The notes under the pieces are model-generated. The model did no database searches. It worked only from the letters and a program-made list of their open reading frames with translations, and was not told the origin of the DNA. Positions 5,999 through 13,070 of a DNA stretch of 13,433 nt are shown one piece after another; position 1 is the stretch's first letter, and every line of letters begins with the position of its first letter. Source of the DNA: an uncultured Oscillospiraceae bacterium (GTDB taxonomy: Bacteria > Bacillota > Clostridia > Oscillospirales > Oscillospiraceae); the NCBI GenBank assembly GCA_944385645.1, contig CALWYA010000018.1, forward strand, positions 1-13,433, in the 5' to 3' direction. The translations under genes and the position numbers were made by a program.

Positions 5999-6402
5999 GC
6001 AAGACATTTTCCTGCAGCCAGATCACCAAGGGCAAGGTGGAGCGGGCCGAGGCCCTGGTCTCCAAGGACGCCATCTGCTTCTATCTGGTGGAGCCGGAGA
6101 CCGGCATCGTCAAGGAGCGCAACCACGACGCCCTGGGCAAATGCGTGGCGGGCAAGATTCTCATCATGCCCTCGGGCAAGGGCAGCTCGGTGGTCCAGCT
6201 GGACGGCCTGTACAAGCTGATGATGCGGGGCAACGCCCCCGCCGCCATCGTGGTGCAGGAGGCCGACACCGTCCTGGTGGCCGCCGTGGCCGCCATGGAG
6301 ACCCCCATGGTCCACCGGGTGGACCCCGCTTTCTTCCAGGAAGTGCAGACCGGTATGGAATTATCTTTGGACGCGGACAACGGGACCATCACCATCCTGT
6401 GA
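5995..6402 (+). CDS. Aconitase X small (swivel) subunit, copy 2
   Basis: 135-residue swivel-domain subunit (DUF126), the partner of the large subunit encoded just upstream. Its ATG shares bases with the large-subunit stop in an ATGA overlap, whereas copy 1 has a one-base gap. The GKGSSVVQLDGLY motif (Ser64-Ser65) marks the substrate-binding loop. Together with 4781-5998 it makes a complete second enzyme. The length is identical to copy 1, but many surface and some active-site-flanking positions differ (for example AVAAMETPMVHRVD against AIIMELPMVDKVD). The next gene starts 64 bp downstream with no terminator between them. Confidence 0.9.
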   Translation: MSKTFSCSQITKGKVERAEALVSKDAICFYLVEPETGIVKERNHDALGKCVAGKILIMPSGKGSSVVQLDGLYKLMMRGNAPAAIVVQEADTVLVAAVAAMETPMVHRVDPAFFQEVQTGMELSLDADNGTITIL

Positions 6403-6466
6403 CCCGCTTTCAAAGTTAATTTGAAGCACGACCCAAAAAGCGAAGAGAACGAAAGGAGAAAATGAA

Positions 6467-7543
6467 ATGAAGAAAGTCTTGAGCATCCTCCTGGCCTCCG
6501 CCATGGCGCTGTCCCTGGTGGCCTGCGGCGGCGGCGACACCTCCACCCCCAGCACCAGCACCCCCAGCACCAGCACTCCCAGCACCAGCACCCCCGCCGG
6601 CGACAGCGGGTACACCGGCGGCGAGTACACCATCTCTCTGGGCCACATCTGCTCTGAGAACCACTCCCTGCACCGGGCCTGCCTGGAGTTCGAGAAGTAC
6701 GTCGAGGCCGAGTCCGGCGGCGCCATCCAGGTGGAGATCCACCCCAACAGCGTGCTGGGCGGCGACGAGGCCATGCTGGAGTCCGTGGCCATGGGCACTC
6801 TGACCATGGTCGCCCCCTCCGCCAGCGTCATGAACACCTATGTGCCCGCCTTCGGCATCCTGGCCATGCCCTATCTGTTCACCAGCCCTGAGGACGCCTT
6901 CGCCGCCGTGGACGGCGAGCTGGGCCAGCTGCTGGACCAGAAGCTGCTGGACGCCAACGTGGGCCTGACCAACCTGGGCTACAACTTCAACGGCATCCGC
7001 AACATGACCAACGACTCCCGTCCCGTCCACACCGTGGAGGACCTGGCCGGCCTGAAGATGCGCTGCATGTCCAACGAGATGTTCGTGACCATGTTCGATC
7101 TGATGGGCGCCAACGCCACCCCCATGAGCTTCTCTGAGCTGTTCACCGCCCTGCAGCAGGGCACCGTCGACGGCGAGGAGAACCCCGCCTCCCTGATCTA
7201 CGAGTCCAAGTTCCAGGAGGTCCAGAAGTACCTGAGCACCACCGAGCACATCTATGACTTCTGCACCATCATCATCAACACCGACTTCTACAACGGCCTG
7301 GACGAGCAGGCCAAGGCCATCGTCGACAAGGGCGCCCAGGACTATCTGGTGGACTACCAGAGAGAGCTGGAGGTCACCGAGAACGACGAGTACATCCAGC
7401 GCCTGGCTGACGAGGGCATGGAGGTCACCTATCTGACCGACGAGGAGAAGGCCACCTTCGTGGACGCTGTCGCCCCCATGTATGACACCGCCGCCGAGGA
7501 CTTCGGCCAGGACGTCATGGACGCTGTCGCCCAGTATCGCTGA
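6467..7543 (+). CDS. dctP: TRAP transporter substrate-binding lipoprotein (DctP family)
   Basis: 358-residue extracytoplasmic binding protein of a tripartite ATP-independent periplasmic transporter. The N-terminus is a lipoprotein signal peptide with lipobox LVAC (Cys20), so it is anchored to the outer face of the membrane. A Ser/Thr/Pro-rich linker follows, then the DctP fold. Characteristic features include Arg199 in LKMRCM, the position that normally salt-bridges a substrate carboxylate, and the LQQGTVDGEENP motif. Known family ligands are mostly organic acids such as C4-dicarboxylates, 2-keto or hydroxy acids and sugar acids; the ligand here is unknown, though the neighbouring dehydratases and isomerase suggest a hydroxy-carboxylate. 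The ribosome site AAAGGAG (6452-6458) supports the start. A strong terminator follows before the membrane subunits, probably keeping the binding protein in excess. The symbol is a family name only. Confidence 0.9.
   Translation: MKKVLSILLASAMALSLVACGGGDTSTPSTSTPSTSTPSTSTPAGDSGYTGGEYTISLGHICSENHSLHRACLEFEKYVEAESGGAIQVEIHPNSVLGGDEAMLESVAMGTLTMVAPSASVMNTYVPAFGILAMPYLFTSPEDAFAAVDGELGQLLDQKLLDANVGLTNLGYNFNGIRNMTNDSRPVHTVEDLAGLKMRCMSNEMFVTMFDLMGANATPMSFSELFTALQQGTVDGEENPASLIYESKFQEVQKYLSTTEHIYDFCTIIINTDFYNGLDEQAKAIVDKGAQDYLVDYQRELEVTENDEYIQRLADEGMEVTYLTDEEKATFVDAVAPMYDTAAEDFGQDVMDAVAQYR
6548..6592 (+). repeat. Three 15-bp tandem repeats in the lipoprotein linker
   Basis: Three in-frame copies of CCCAGCACCAGCACC (the second ends in T) encode Pro-Ser-Thr-Ser-Thr units just after the lipidated cysteine. 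They make a flexible tether between the membrane anchor and the binding domain. Perfect 15-bp units are prone to gain or lose copies without a frameshift, so linker length probably varies among strains. Confidence 0.85.
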
Positions 7544-7569
7544 GTTCCCATCGCCACAGCGCGGCGGGA

Positions 7570-7589
7570 GGACCTGCTCCGGCAGGTCC
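7570..7589 (+). other. Hairpin just after the binding-protein gene
   Basis: GGACCTGC (7570-7577) and GCAGGTCC (7582-7589) form a perfect 8-bp stem with a TCCG loop, 26 bp after the stop codon. Without a T run it is not a terminator; it may protect the 3' end of the abundant binding-protein mRNA. Confidence 0.4.
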
Positions 7590-7714
7590 GGGCGGTACCG
7601 CGGTACATAGACAGACAAGGACGGTACGCGGCGCCAGCCCCTGCTGGCATGCCGCCGGATCCCCGCTGACGGACTGCTGACTGCCGCGCGCGCGGCCTGT
7701 GCCGGTCCGTATCC

Positions 7715-7753
7715 GGGCGGGCGTCCAAACATCCTTTGGACGCCCGCCCTTTT
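7715..7753 (+). terminator. Intra-operon terminator between dctP and dctQ
   Basis: A perfect 15-bp stem (7715-7729 with 7735-7749, loop CATCC) is followed by TTTT (7750-7753) and lies 40 bp before the small membrane subunit. The 249-bp gap has no other gene. A partly efficient terminator here would give many more copies of the binding protein than of the membrane subunits, a common need for binding-protein-dependent transporters. Confidence 0.8.
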
Positions 7754-7792
7754 CCATCCCAAGGAGACCGGAGTATATTAGGAGTATGTAGT

Positions 7793-8326
7793 ATGAAAAA
7801 AATCGTGGAACTTTATGACAAACTGGAATCCCACATTCTGGTATTTGCCCTGGCTTTTTCCACCATCCTGATCTTCGTCCAGGTCATTTTCCGGTATGTG
7901 CTGAACAACTCCCTCACCTGGAGCGAGGAGCTGGCCCGGTACATCTTCATCTGGCTGATCTGGATGGGCACCAGCATTTCCATGAAGAGCAAGGAGCACA
8001 TCCGGATGGACATGCTGTCCAACGCCCTCCACGGCAAGGCCAAGGTGGGGCTGGACCTGTTCTCCAACATTCTGATGCTGGCCTTCTGCGTGTTCCTGGT
8101 GATCTTTGGCTGGGACATGGTGTCCTCCATGATGACCCGGGGCAACCTCTCTGTGGCCCTTCGCCTCCCCATGTGGATCGTGTACCTGTCCCTGCCCCTC
8201 AGCCAGCTGATCGTGGGGCTGCGGGTCATCGGCCACATGGTGGGCGACATTCGGAAACTGACGGGCAGGGAGCCGCTGGATGACGCGGCCGACAAGCCCG
8301 CGGAAGGCAAGGAGGGCAACGCATAA
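7793..8326 (+). CDS. dctQ: TRAP transporter small membrane subunit (DctQ family)
   Basis: 177-residue integral membrane protein with the expected four hydrophobic segments, at roughly residues 14-35, 44-62, 85-108 and 124-147. It shows DctQ-family features: FRYVLNNSLTWSEELARYIFIWLIWMG around the first-second helix junction, and GTSISMKSKEHIRMD after the second. DctQ pairs with DctM in the cytoplasmic membrane and is required for sodium-driven uptake. The start was placed at MKKIVELYD because AGGAG (7780-7784) lies 8 nt upstream; an earlier in-frame ATG at 7736 is inside the terminator stem. Its stop overlaps the DctM start by one base (TAATG). The tail after residue 155 is charged and probably cytoplasmic. 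Confidence 0.9.
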   Translation: MKKIVELYDKLESHILVFALAFSTILIFVQVIFRYVLNNSLTWSEELARYIFIWLIWMGTSISMKSKEHIRMDMLSNALHGKAKVGLDLFSNILMLAFCVFLVIFGWDMVSSMMTRGNLSVALRLPMWIVYLSLPLSQLIVGLRVIGHMVGDIRKLTGREPLDDAADKPAEGKEGNA

Positions 8327-9612
8327 TGGATATTGCCGTACTGTTTGGAACGTTTATTCTGCTGGTGGTGCTCACCGTACCCATCGGCTACGCCATCGGC
8401 ATGGCCACCCTGGTCACCCTGGTGTTCTTCTCCAACACCCCCGTGGCTCTGATCACTCAGAACGCCATCACCGGCGTGGACTCCTTCCCCCTGATGGCCA
8501 TTCCCTTCTTCATGCTGGCCGGCAACCTGATGAGCAGCGGCGGCGTGGCCCGGCGGATCGTCAACTTCTGCGACACCCTGCTGGGCTGGATCACCGGCGG
8601 CCTGGGCATCGTGACCACCCTGGCCTGCATGATCTTCGCCGCCATCTCCGGCTCCGCAGTGGCCACCACCTCGGCCATCGGCGGCTTCATGATCCCCGAG
8701 ATGACCAAGCGCGGCTATGACAAGGCCTTCAGCGCCTCCCTGGCCGGCGCCGCCGGCACCATCGGCGTCATCATTCCCCCCAGCATTCCCTTCGTCATTT
8801 ACGCGGTCGTGGTGGGCGAGTCCATCAGCGACCTGTTCATCGCCGGCGTGCTGCCCGGCATCCTGATGGGCATCGCCCTGATGGTGGTCTGCGTCATCGT
8901 CTCCAAGAAGGAGGGCTATCAGAAGGCCAGCAAGATGCCCTCTCTGAAGGACGTGTGGCACTCCTTCACCGACGCCTTCTGGGCCCTGCTGACCCCCGTC
9001 ATCATCCTGGGCGGCATCTACAGCGGCATCTTCACCCCCACCGAGTCCGCCGTGGTGGCCGTGGTCTACTGCGTCATCGTCAGCGTGTTCGTCTATCACG
9101 AGTTCAATCTGAAGGACGTGTACGCCTCCCTGTATGACAGCGTCAACGTCAACGGCATGACCACCTTCATGGTGGGCTTCTCCATGGCCTTCGCCGCCTA
9201 TCTGACCATGGAGCGCATCCCCGACCGGATCGCCGAGGCCATCCTGAGCCTGACCGACAGCAAGATTCTGCTCCTGCTGCTGATCAACCTGCTGCTGCTG
9301 GGCGTGGGCTGCCTGATCGACAACATCCCCGCCACCATCATCCTGGCCCCCATCCTGCTGCCCATCGTGGAGCAGTTCGGCATGGACCCCATCACCTTCG
9401 GCATCATGCTGACCATGAACCTGGCCATCGGCTTCGTCACCCCGCCCTACGGCATCGACCTGTTCGTGGCCTCCGCCATCTCCAAGGAGCCCATGAGCCG
9501 GATGATCAAGCCCACCCTGCGCTTCATCCTGGCCCTGCTGGTGGTACTGATGCTGGTCACCTTCTGCGAGCCGCTCACCATGGGCGTGCTCAACCTGGTG
9601 AAGGGCGCCTGA
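8326..9612 (+). CDS. dctM: TRAP transporter large membrane subunit (DctM family)
   Basis: 428-residue, very hydrophobic transport subunit of the ion transporter superfamily, with about 12 membrane segments; length is normal for DctM. Recognisable family stretches are FPLMAIPFFMLAGNLMSSGGVARRIV, the GSAVATTSAIGGFMIPEM region, the GTIGVIIPPSIPFVIYA motif that lines the transport path, FTPTESA, and FVTPPYGIDLFV near the end. It catalyses substrate translocation with Na+ symport, with the lipoprotein delivering ligand from outside. Translation is coupled to dctQ through TAATG, and AAGGAGGG (8309-8316) provides a ribosome site within the dctQ end. The next gene follows after 25 bp. Confidence 0.93.
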   Translation: MDIAVLFGTFILLVVLTVPIGYAIGMATLVTLVFFSNTPVALITQNAITGVDSFPLMAIPFFMLAGNLMSSGGVARRIVNFCDTLLGWITGGLGIVTTLACMIFAAISGSAVATTSAIGGFMIPEMTKRGYDKAFSASLAGAAGTIGVIIPPSIPFVIYAVVVGESISDLFIAGVLPGILMGIALMVVCVIVSKKEGYQKASKMPSLKDVWHSFTDAFWALLTPVIILGGIYSGIFTPTESAVVAVVYCVIVSVFVYHEFNLKDVYASLYDSVNVNGMTTFMVGFSMAFAAYLTMERIPDRIAEAILSLTDSKILLLLLINLLLLGVGCLIDNIPATIILAPILLPIVEQFGMDPITFGIMLTMNLAIGFVTPPYGIDLFVASAISKEPMSRMIKPTLRFILALLVVLMLVTFCEPLTMGVLNLVKGA

Positions 9613-9637
9613 CCCTTCTGAACAAAGGAGTACCGCT

Positions 9638-10891
9638 ATGCCAATTCTGCTAGAGGAAGACGCCGCCCGCCCCCTGCCCCCCATGTACCGGGTGCGGCAG
9701 CACTTCAAACAGGACCACCTGGAGGACGTGGAGGGCGCCGTGCGCGCCCAGTTCGCCCGGGAGGAGATCCGCAGCCGGGTCAAGCCCGGCATGAAGGTGG
9801 CCCTGGGGGTGGGCAGCCGGGGCATCCGGAACCTGTCCCGTATCGTCAAGTGCGTGGTGGACGAGCTGAAACAGCTGGGGGCCGAGCCCTTCATCCTGGG
9901 CGCTATGGGCAGCCACGGCGGCGGCAGCGTCCAGGGGCAGCTCCAGGTGCTGCACACCTACGGCATCACCGACGAGGCCATGGGCGTCCCCGTGCGGGCC
10001 AGCAACGACGTAGAGCTGCTGGGCGAGACCAGCCGGGGCATCCAGGTCTACTTCGACAAGACCTGTCTGGAGGACGTGGACCTGGTGATCCCCATCAACC
10101 GGGTGAAGCTGCACACCGACTTCGTGGACAACATCCAGAGCGGCATGTGCAAGATGCTGGTCATCGGCCTGGGCCACCACCGGGGCTGCACCGCCATCCA
10201 CCAGGCCGACTTCAGCTACTTCGGCGACACCCTGAAGGAGGCCACCCGGCTGATCCTGTCCCGGGCGCCGGTGGGCTTCGGGGTGGCCATCATGGAGAAC
10301 GCCTATGACCAGACCCTGCTGGTGGAGGCCGTCCCCGCCGAGCGGATGCTGGAGCGGGAGGCCGAGCTGCTGGAGATCTGCAAGCAGAATATGCCCCTGC
10401 TGATGATCCCCGACATCGACGTGCTGGTGGTGGACCAGATCGGCAAGGACATCTCGGGCAACGGCTTCGACCCCAACATCCTGGGCAAGAGCCTGCTGCT
10501 CCACGAGTTCGTCCTCCCGGTGCCCAAGATCAACCGTATGGTGCTGCTGGACCTGAGCGAGGCCACCCACGGCAACGCGGTGGGCATCGGCATCTTCGAC
10601 ATCACCACCCGGAAGGTGCTGGACCAGCTGGACATGGAGTCCATGTACGCCAACGACATCGCCCTGGGCTGTCTGGACGACTGCAAGATCCCCCTTGTGG
10701 CCGCCGACGGGGCCGAGGCGGTGCGGGTGGCCATCACGGTGCTCCGGGGCAACGACCCCAGCCGTCTGAAGATCGTCCGCATCCGGGATACCCTCCACCT
10801 GGGGGAGATCCAGGTGTCGGAGGACCTGCTGGACGTGGTGGAGGCCGACCCCCGGCTGGAGCTGCTGGGCCCGGCGGACCCCATCGTCTGA
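9638..10891 (+). CDS. LarA-family nickel-pincer isomerase homologue (DUF2088)
   Basis: 417-residue protein of the lactate racemase (LarA) superfamily. LarA uses a nickel-pincer nucleotide bound to a lysine and racemises 2-hydroxy acids by hydride transfer. Candidate counterparts of the LarA catalytic set are visible: His93 in GSHGG, His159 in VKLHTDF, Lys172 in SGMCKM (position of the cofactor-linking lysine) and His180/His181 in GLGHHRG. The sequence between them is unlike classical lactate racemase, so it likely belongs to another subgroup acting on a different hydroxy acid. AAAGGAG (9624-9630) sets the start. It is the last gene of the TRAP/aconitase X operon and is followed 9 bp later by a terminator. 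Its role is probably to interconvert epimers of the imported acid. Cofactor genes larB, larC and larE are absent from the window and must lie elsewhere if it is active. Confidence 0.8.
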   Translation: MPILLEEDAARPLPPMYRVRQHFKQDHLEDVEGAVRAQFAREEIRSRVKPGMKVALGVGSRGIRNLSRIVKCVVDELKQLGAEPFILGAMGSHGGGSVQGQLQVLHTYGITDEAMGVPVRASNDVELLGETSRGIQVYFDKTCLEDVDLVIPINRVKLHTDFVDNIQSGMCKMLVIGLGHHRGCTAIHQADFSYFGDTLKEATRLILSRAPVGFGVAIMENAYDQTLLVEAVPAERMLEREAELLEICKQNMPLLMIPDIDVLVVDQIGKDISGNGFDPNILGKSLLLHEFVLPVPKINRMVLLDLSEATHGNAVGIGIFDITTRKVLDQLDMESMYANDIALGCLDDCKIPLVAADGAEAVRVAITVLRGNDPSRLKIVRIRDTLHLGEIQVSEDLLDVVEADPRLELLGPADPIV

Positions 10892-10900
10892 CCGACCTCT

Positions 10901-10931
10901 CCCCCGCGCCCTCGGGCGCGGGGGTTTCTTT
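10901..10931 (+). terminator. Terminator of the aconitase X/TRAP/LarA operon
   Basis: A perfect stem CCCCCGCGCCC (10901-10911) with GGGCGCGGGGG (10914-10924) is followed by TTTCTTTT. It starts 9 bp after the LarA-homologue stop codon and clearly ends the rightward operon. Confidence 0.88.
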
Positions 10932-10939
10932 TGGGCAGA

Positions 10940-10972
10940 ACAGCGCCCCGCCGGGGACCGGCGGGGCGCTGT
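10940..10972. repeat. 15-bp palindromic hairpin with GGCGCTGT end
   Basis: ACAGCGCCCCGCCGG (10940-10954) pairs perfectly with CCGGCGGGGCGCTGT (10958-10972) around GGA. It is the first of four palindromes in the 330-bp gap between the convergent LarA homologue and transketolase genes. The same right arm recurs at 11168-11182. It might back-stop transcription from either side. Confidence 0.65.
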
Positions 10973-11061
10973 AGCATGTCAAAAAGCCTCTGTCAAGAGG
11001 AATCCGCCCAAGCCTTGGCGGGGGAGCTCGAGGGGGCGGCAGCCCGCCTCGAATGGGATCG

Positions 11062-11148
11062 AATGCCCTGAACGCCTTGCGCAGCAAGGTGTTCAGCGAG
11101 CGCAGCGAGGACTTTTCCGCCGCACGGCGGCGGGAAAGTAACGGCATT
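11062..11148. repeat. Nested double-hairpin repeat element
   Basis: Two adjacent 13-bp stems lie inside an outer AATGCC (11062-11067)/GGCATT (11143-11148) pairing. Stem one pairs 11068-11080 with 11084-11096 around GCA, with one G-T wobble; stem two pairs 11111-11123 with 11127-11139 around ACG, also with one wobble. Wobbles that preserve pairing suggest the structure matters as RNA, or that this is an old copy of a palindromic mobile repeat. No protein-coding signal is seen. Confidence 0.55.
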
Positions 11149-11155
11149 TTTGAAC

Positions 11156-11182
11156 CCCCGCCGGGAACCGGCGGGGCGCTGT
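11156..11182. repeat. Second CCGGCGGGGCGCTGT palindrome
   Basis: CCCCGCCGG (11156-11164) pairs with CCGGCGGGG (11168-11176) around GAA, followed by CGCTGT. It shares a 15-base arm with the hairpin at 10940-10972. It lies about 40 bp beyond the transketolase stop on the minus strand and may serve as that transcript's 3' end, although there is no clear T run. Confidence 0.5.
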
Positions 11183-11221
11183 TTCGTATGTGGTTCAATC
11201 AGGGGATTGCGGAGAAGGGGC

Positions 11222-12166
11222 TCACTTCCCGCACAGGGCCCGGGCCTCCCGGGCGATGTGGTCGGCGGTGAGGCCGTACAACTCCAGCACCTGGTCGGCG
11301 GGGCCGGAGCAGCCGAACACGTCCTCCACCCCCACCCGGCTCACCGGGGTGGGGCAGACCTTGCTGAGGAGGGCGCACACCGCCTCCCCCAGGCCGCCGA
11401 TGACGCTGTGCTCCTCGCAGGTGACGATTCTGCCGCACTCCCGGGCGGCCTTCAGCACCAGCTCCTCGTCCAGGGGCTTGATGGTGGCCATGTTGATGAC
11501 CCGGGCGGAGATGCCCTCCTTGGCCAGCGCCTCCCCCGCGGCCAGGGCCCGCTCCACCATCAGGCCGGTGGCGATCACCGCCACGTCGGAGCCCTGGGTC
11601 AGCGCCTCCCCCTTCCCGATCTGGAAGGTGTAGCCCTCCTCCTTATGGAACACGGGGACGGCGGAGCGGCCCAGGCGGATGTACACCGGGCCCTGGTATT
11701 CATAGGCGGCCTTCACCATGGCCCGGGCCTCCACGTCGTCGGCGGGGCACATGACCACCATGCCGGGGATGGACCGCATGAGGGCGAAGTCCTCGCAGCA
11801 CTGGTGGGAGGCCCCGTCCTCCCCCACCGACAGGCCGCCGTGGCTGGCGCAGATCTTCACGTTCAGGTGGGGATAGCCGATGGAGTTGCGCACCTGCTCG
11901 AAGGCCCGGCCGGCGGCGAACATGACGAAGCTGGAGGCGAAGGGCACCAGCCCCATGGCCGCCGCCCCGGCGGCCACCGCCATCATGTTGCCCTCGGCGA
12001 TGCCGCAGTTGAAGTGCCGGTTGGGGAACGCCTTTTTGAACACCCCGGACTTGGTGGACCCGGCCAGATCGGCGTCAAAGACAATGACGTCCTCGTGCTC
12101 CTGTCCCAGCTCCACCAGGGCGGCGCCGTAGCTGTCCCGGGTGGCGATCTTTTTCACGTCGGCCAT
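11222..12166 (-). CDS. Transketolase C-terminal subunit (split transketolase)
   Basis: 314-residue protein carrying the pyrimidine-binding and C-terminal domains of transketolase. It has the catalytic glutamate in the CGIAEGNMM motif (Glu59), which activates thiamine diphosphate, and the typical ASHGGLSVGEDGASHQ and MRSIPGM sequences. With its N-terminal partner it transfers two-carbon ketol units between sugar phosphates in the cytoplasm. The start at MADVKK lies one base after the partner's TGA stop; an earlier ATG at 12223 is inside the partner gene. The order N then C is usual for the two-gene transketolases of Firmicutes. It converges on the LarA homologue with repeats between, so a functional link with the acid pathway is not shown. 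The general transketolase call is firm; a special donor sugar is possible. Confidence 0.92.
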   Translation of the reverse strand: MADVKKIATRDSYGAALVELGQEHEDVIVFDADLAGSTKSGVFKKAFPNRHFNCGIAEGNMMAVAAGAAAMGLVPFASSFVMFAAGRAFEQVRNSIGYPHLNVKICASHGGLSVGEDGASHQCCEDFALMRSIPGMVVMCPADDVEARAMVKAAYEYQGPVYIRLGRSAVPVFHKEEGYTFQIGKGEALTQGSDVAVIATGLMVERALAAGEALAKEGISARVINMATIKPLDEELVLKAARECGRIVTCEEHSVIGGLGEAVCALLSKVCPTPVSRVGVEDVFGCSGPADQVLELYGLTADHIAREARALCGK

Positions 12167-12167
12167 C

Positions 12168-13013
12168 TCACATCGCCTCCACTTCTGCCAGCCGGGCCCG
12201 CAGCTCGGCCATGGCGGTCTCATATTCCTGGTCGTTGGGGGCCTTGCCGTGCCAGCCCGCCTGGTTCTCCATAAAGCTGACCCCCTTGCCCTTCACCGTC
12301 TTCATGACGATGGCGAAGGGGACGCCCTTTGTGGCCTTGGCCTGGGCGAAGGCGGTCTCCATCTGGTCGAAGTCGTGGCCGTCGATCTCGGCCACCGCCC
12401 AGCCGAAGGCCCGGAGCTTGTCCGGGATGGGGTAGGGGCTCATCACGTCGGCGATGTTCCCGTCGATCTGCAGACCGTTGTTGTCGATGACGGCGCACAG
12501 GTTGTCCAGCTGGTAGTGGTGGGCGAACATGAAGGCCTCCCACACCTCCCCCTCCTGGATCTCCCCGTCCCCCAGCAGGGCGTATACCCGGCAGTCCTTG
12601 CCCAGGTACTTGGCGGACAGGGCCATGCCGCAGGCGGCGGAGATGCCCTGGCCCAGGGAGCCGGTGGACATGTCCACCCCCGGGGTCTCGTTCATGTTGG
12701 GGTGGCCCTGGAGGTCGCTGCCGATGTGGCGCAGGGTCTCCAGCTCCTCCACGGGGAAGAAGCCCCGCTCGGCCAGGACGGCGTACAGCCCCGGGGCGGT
12801 GTGGCCCTTGGACAAAACGAAGCGGTCCCGGTCGGCCCACTTGGGGTTCGCGGGGTCCACCCGCAGCTCCCTCTGGTACAGATAGGTGAACAGGTCGGCG
12901 GCGGACAGGCTCCCGCCGGGATGGCCCGACTTGGCGGCGTGGACCGCCCGGATGATGTCCATCCGGACGCGGCAGGCCGCCGTCATCAGCTCTTTTTTCT
13001 CGCTGGCTGTCAT
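12168..13013 (-). CDS. Transketolase N-terminal subunit (split transketolase)
   Basis: 281-residue thiamine-diphosphate-binding half of transketolase. Evident motifs are KSGHPGGSLSAADL (His31), LSKGHTAPGLYA, TGSLGQGISAACGMA and the thiamine-diphosphate/Mg signature GDGE (148-151) running into a downstream DNNG. The start at MTASEKK is supported by AAGGGAG 7-8 nt upstream and by a consensus promoter 58 bp upstream; the open frame continues to 13274 but that section crosses the promoter. It is the first gene of a two-gene operon with the C-terminal half. Cells use it in the pentose phosphate branch, linking glycolytic intermediates with pentoses. Confidence 0.92.
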   Translation of the reverse strand: MTASEKKELMTAACRVRMDIIRAVHAAKSGHPGGSLSAADLFTYLYQRELRVDPANPKWADRDRFVLSKGHTAPGLYAVLAERGFFPVEELETLRHIGSDLQGHPNMNETPGVDMSTGSLGQGISAACGMALSAKYLGKDCRVYALLGDGEIQEGEVWEAFMFAHHYQLDNLCAVIDNNGLQIDGNIADVMSPYPIPDKLRAFGWAVAEIDGHDFDQMETAFAQAKATKGVPFAIVMKTVKGKGVSFMENQAGWHGKAPNDQEYETAMAELRARLAEVEAM

Positions 13014-13070
13014 AGCGTTCTCCCTTTCGTCAAAATCTCGCACCCGGGCCCCGCGCCCGGCGGTGATTTT

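Noticed and set aside
4781..6402. Specific naming as cis-3-hydroxy-L-proline dehydratase.
   Set aside because: Family membership is clear, but there is no pyrroline-2-carboxylate reductase or proline gene nearby, and the LarA, TRAP and lyase neighbours point elsewhere. Only the family name is justified.
7589..7603. T-box-like sequence GGGCGGTACCGCGG between dctP and dctQ.
   Set aside because: It resembles the T-box antiterminator motif, but the UGGN that pairs with the tRNA end is changed to CGGT, only about 45 bp separate it from the preceding gene so no specifier stem fits, and the genes are not amino-acid related.
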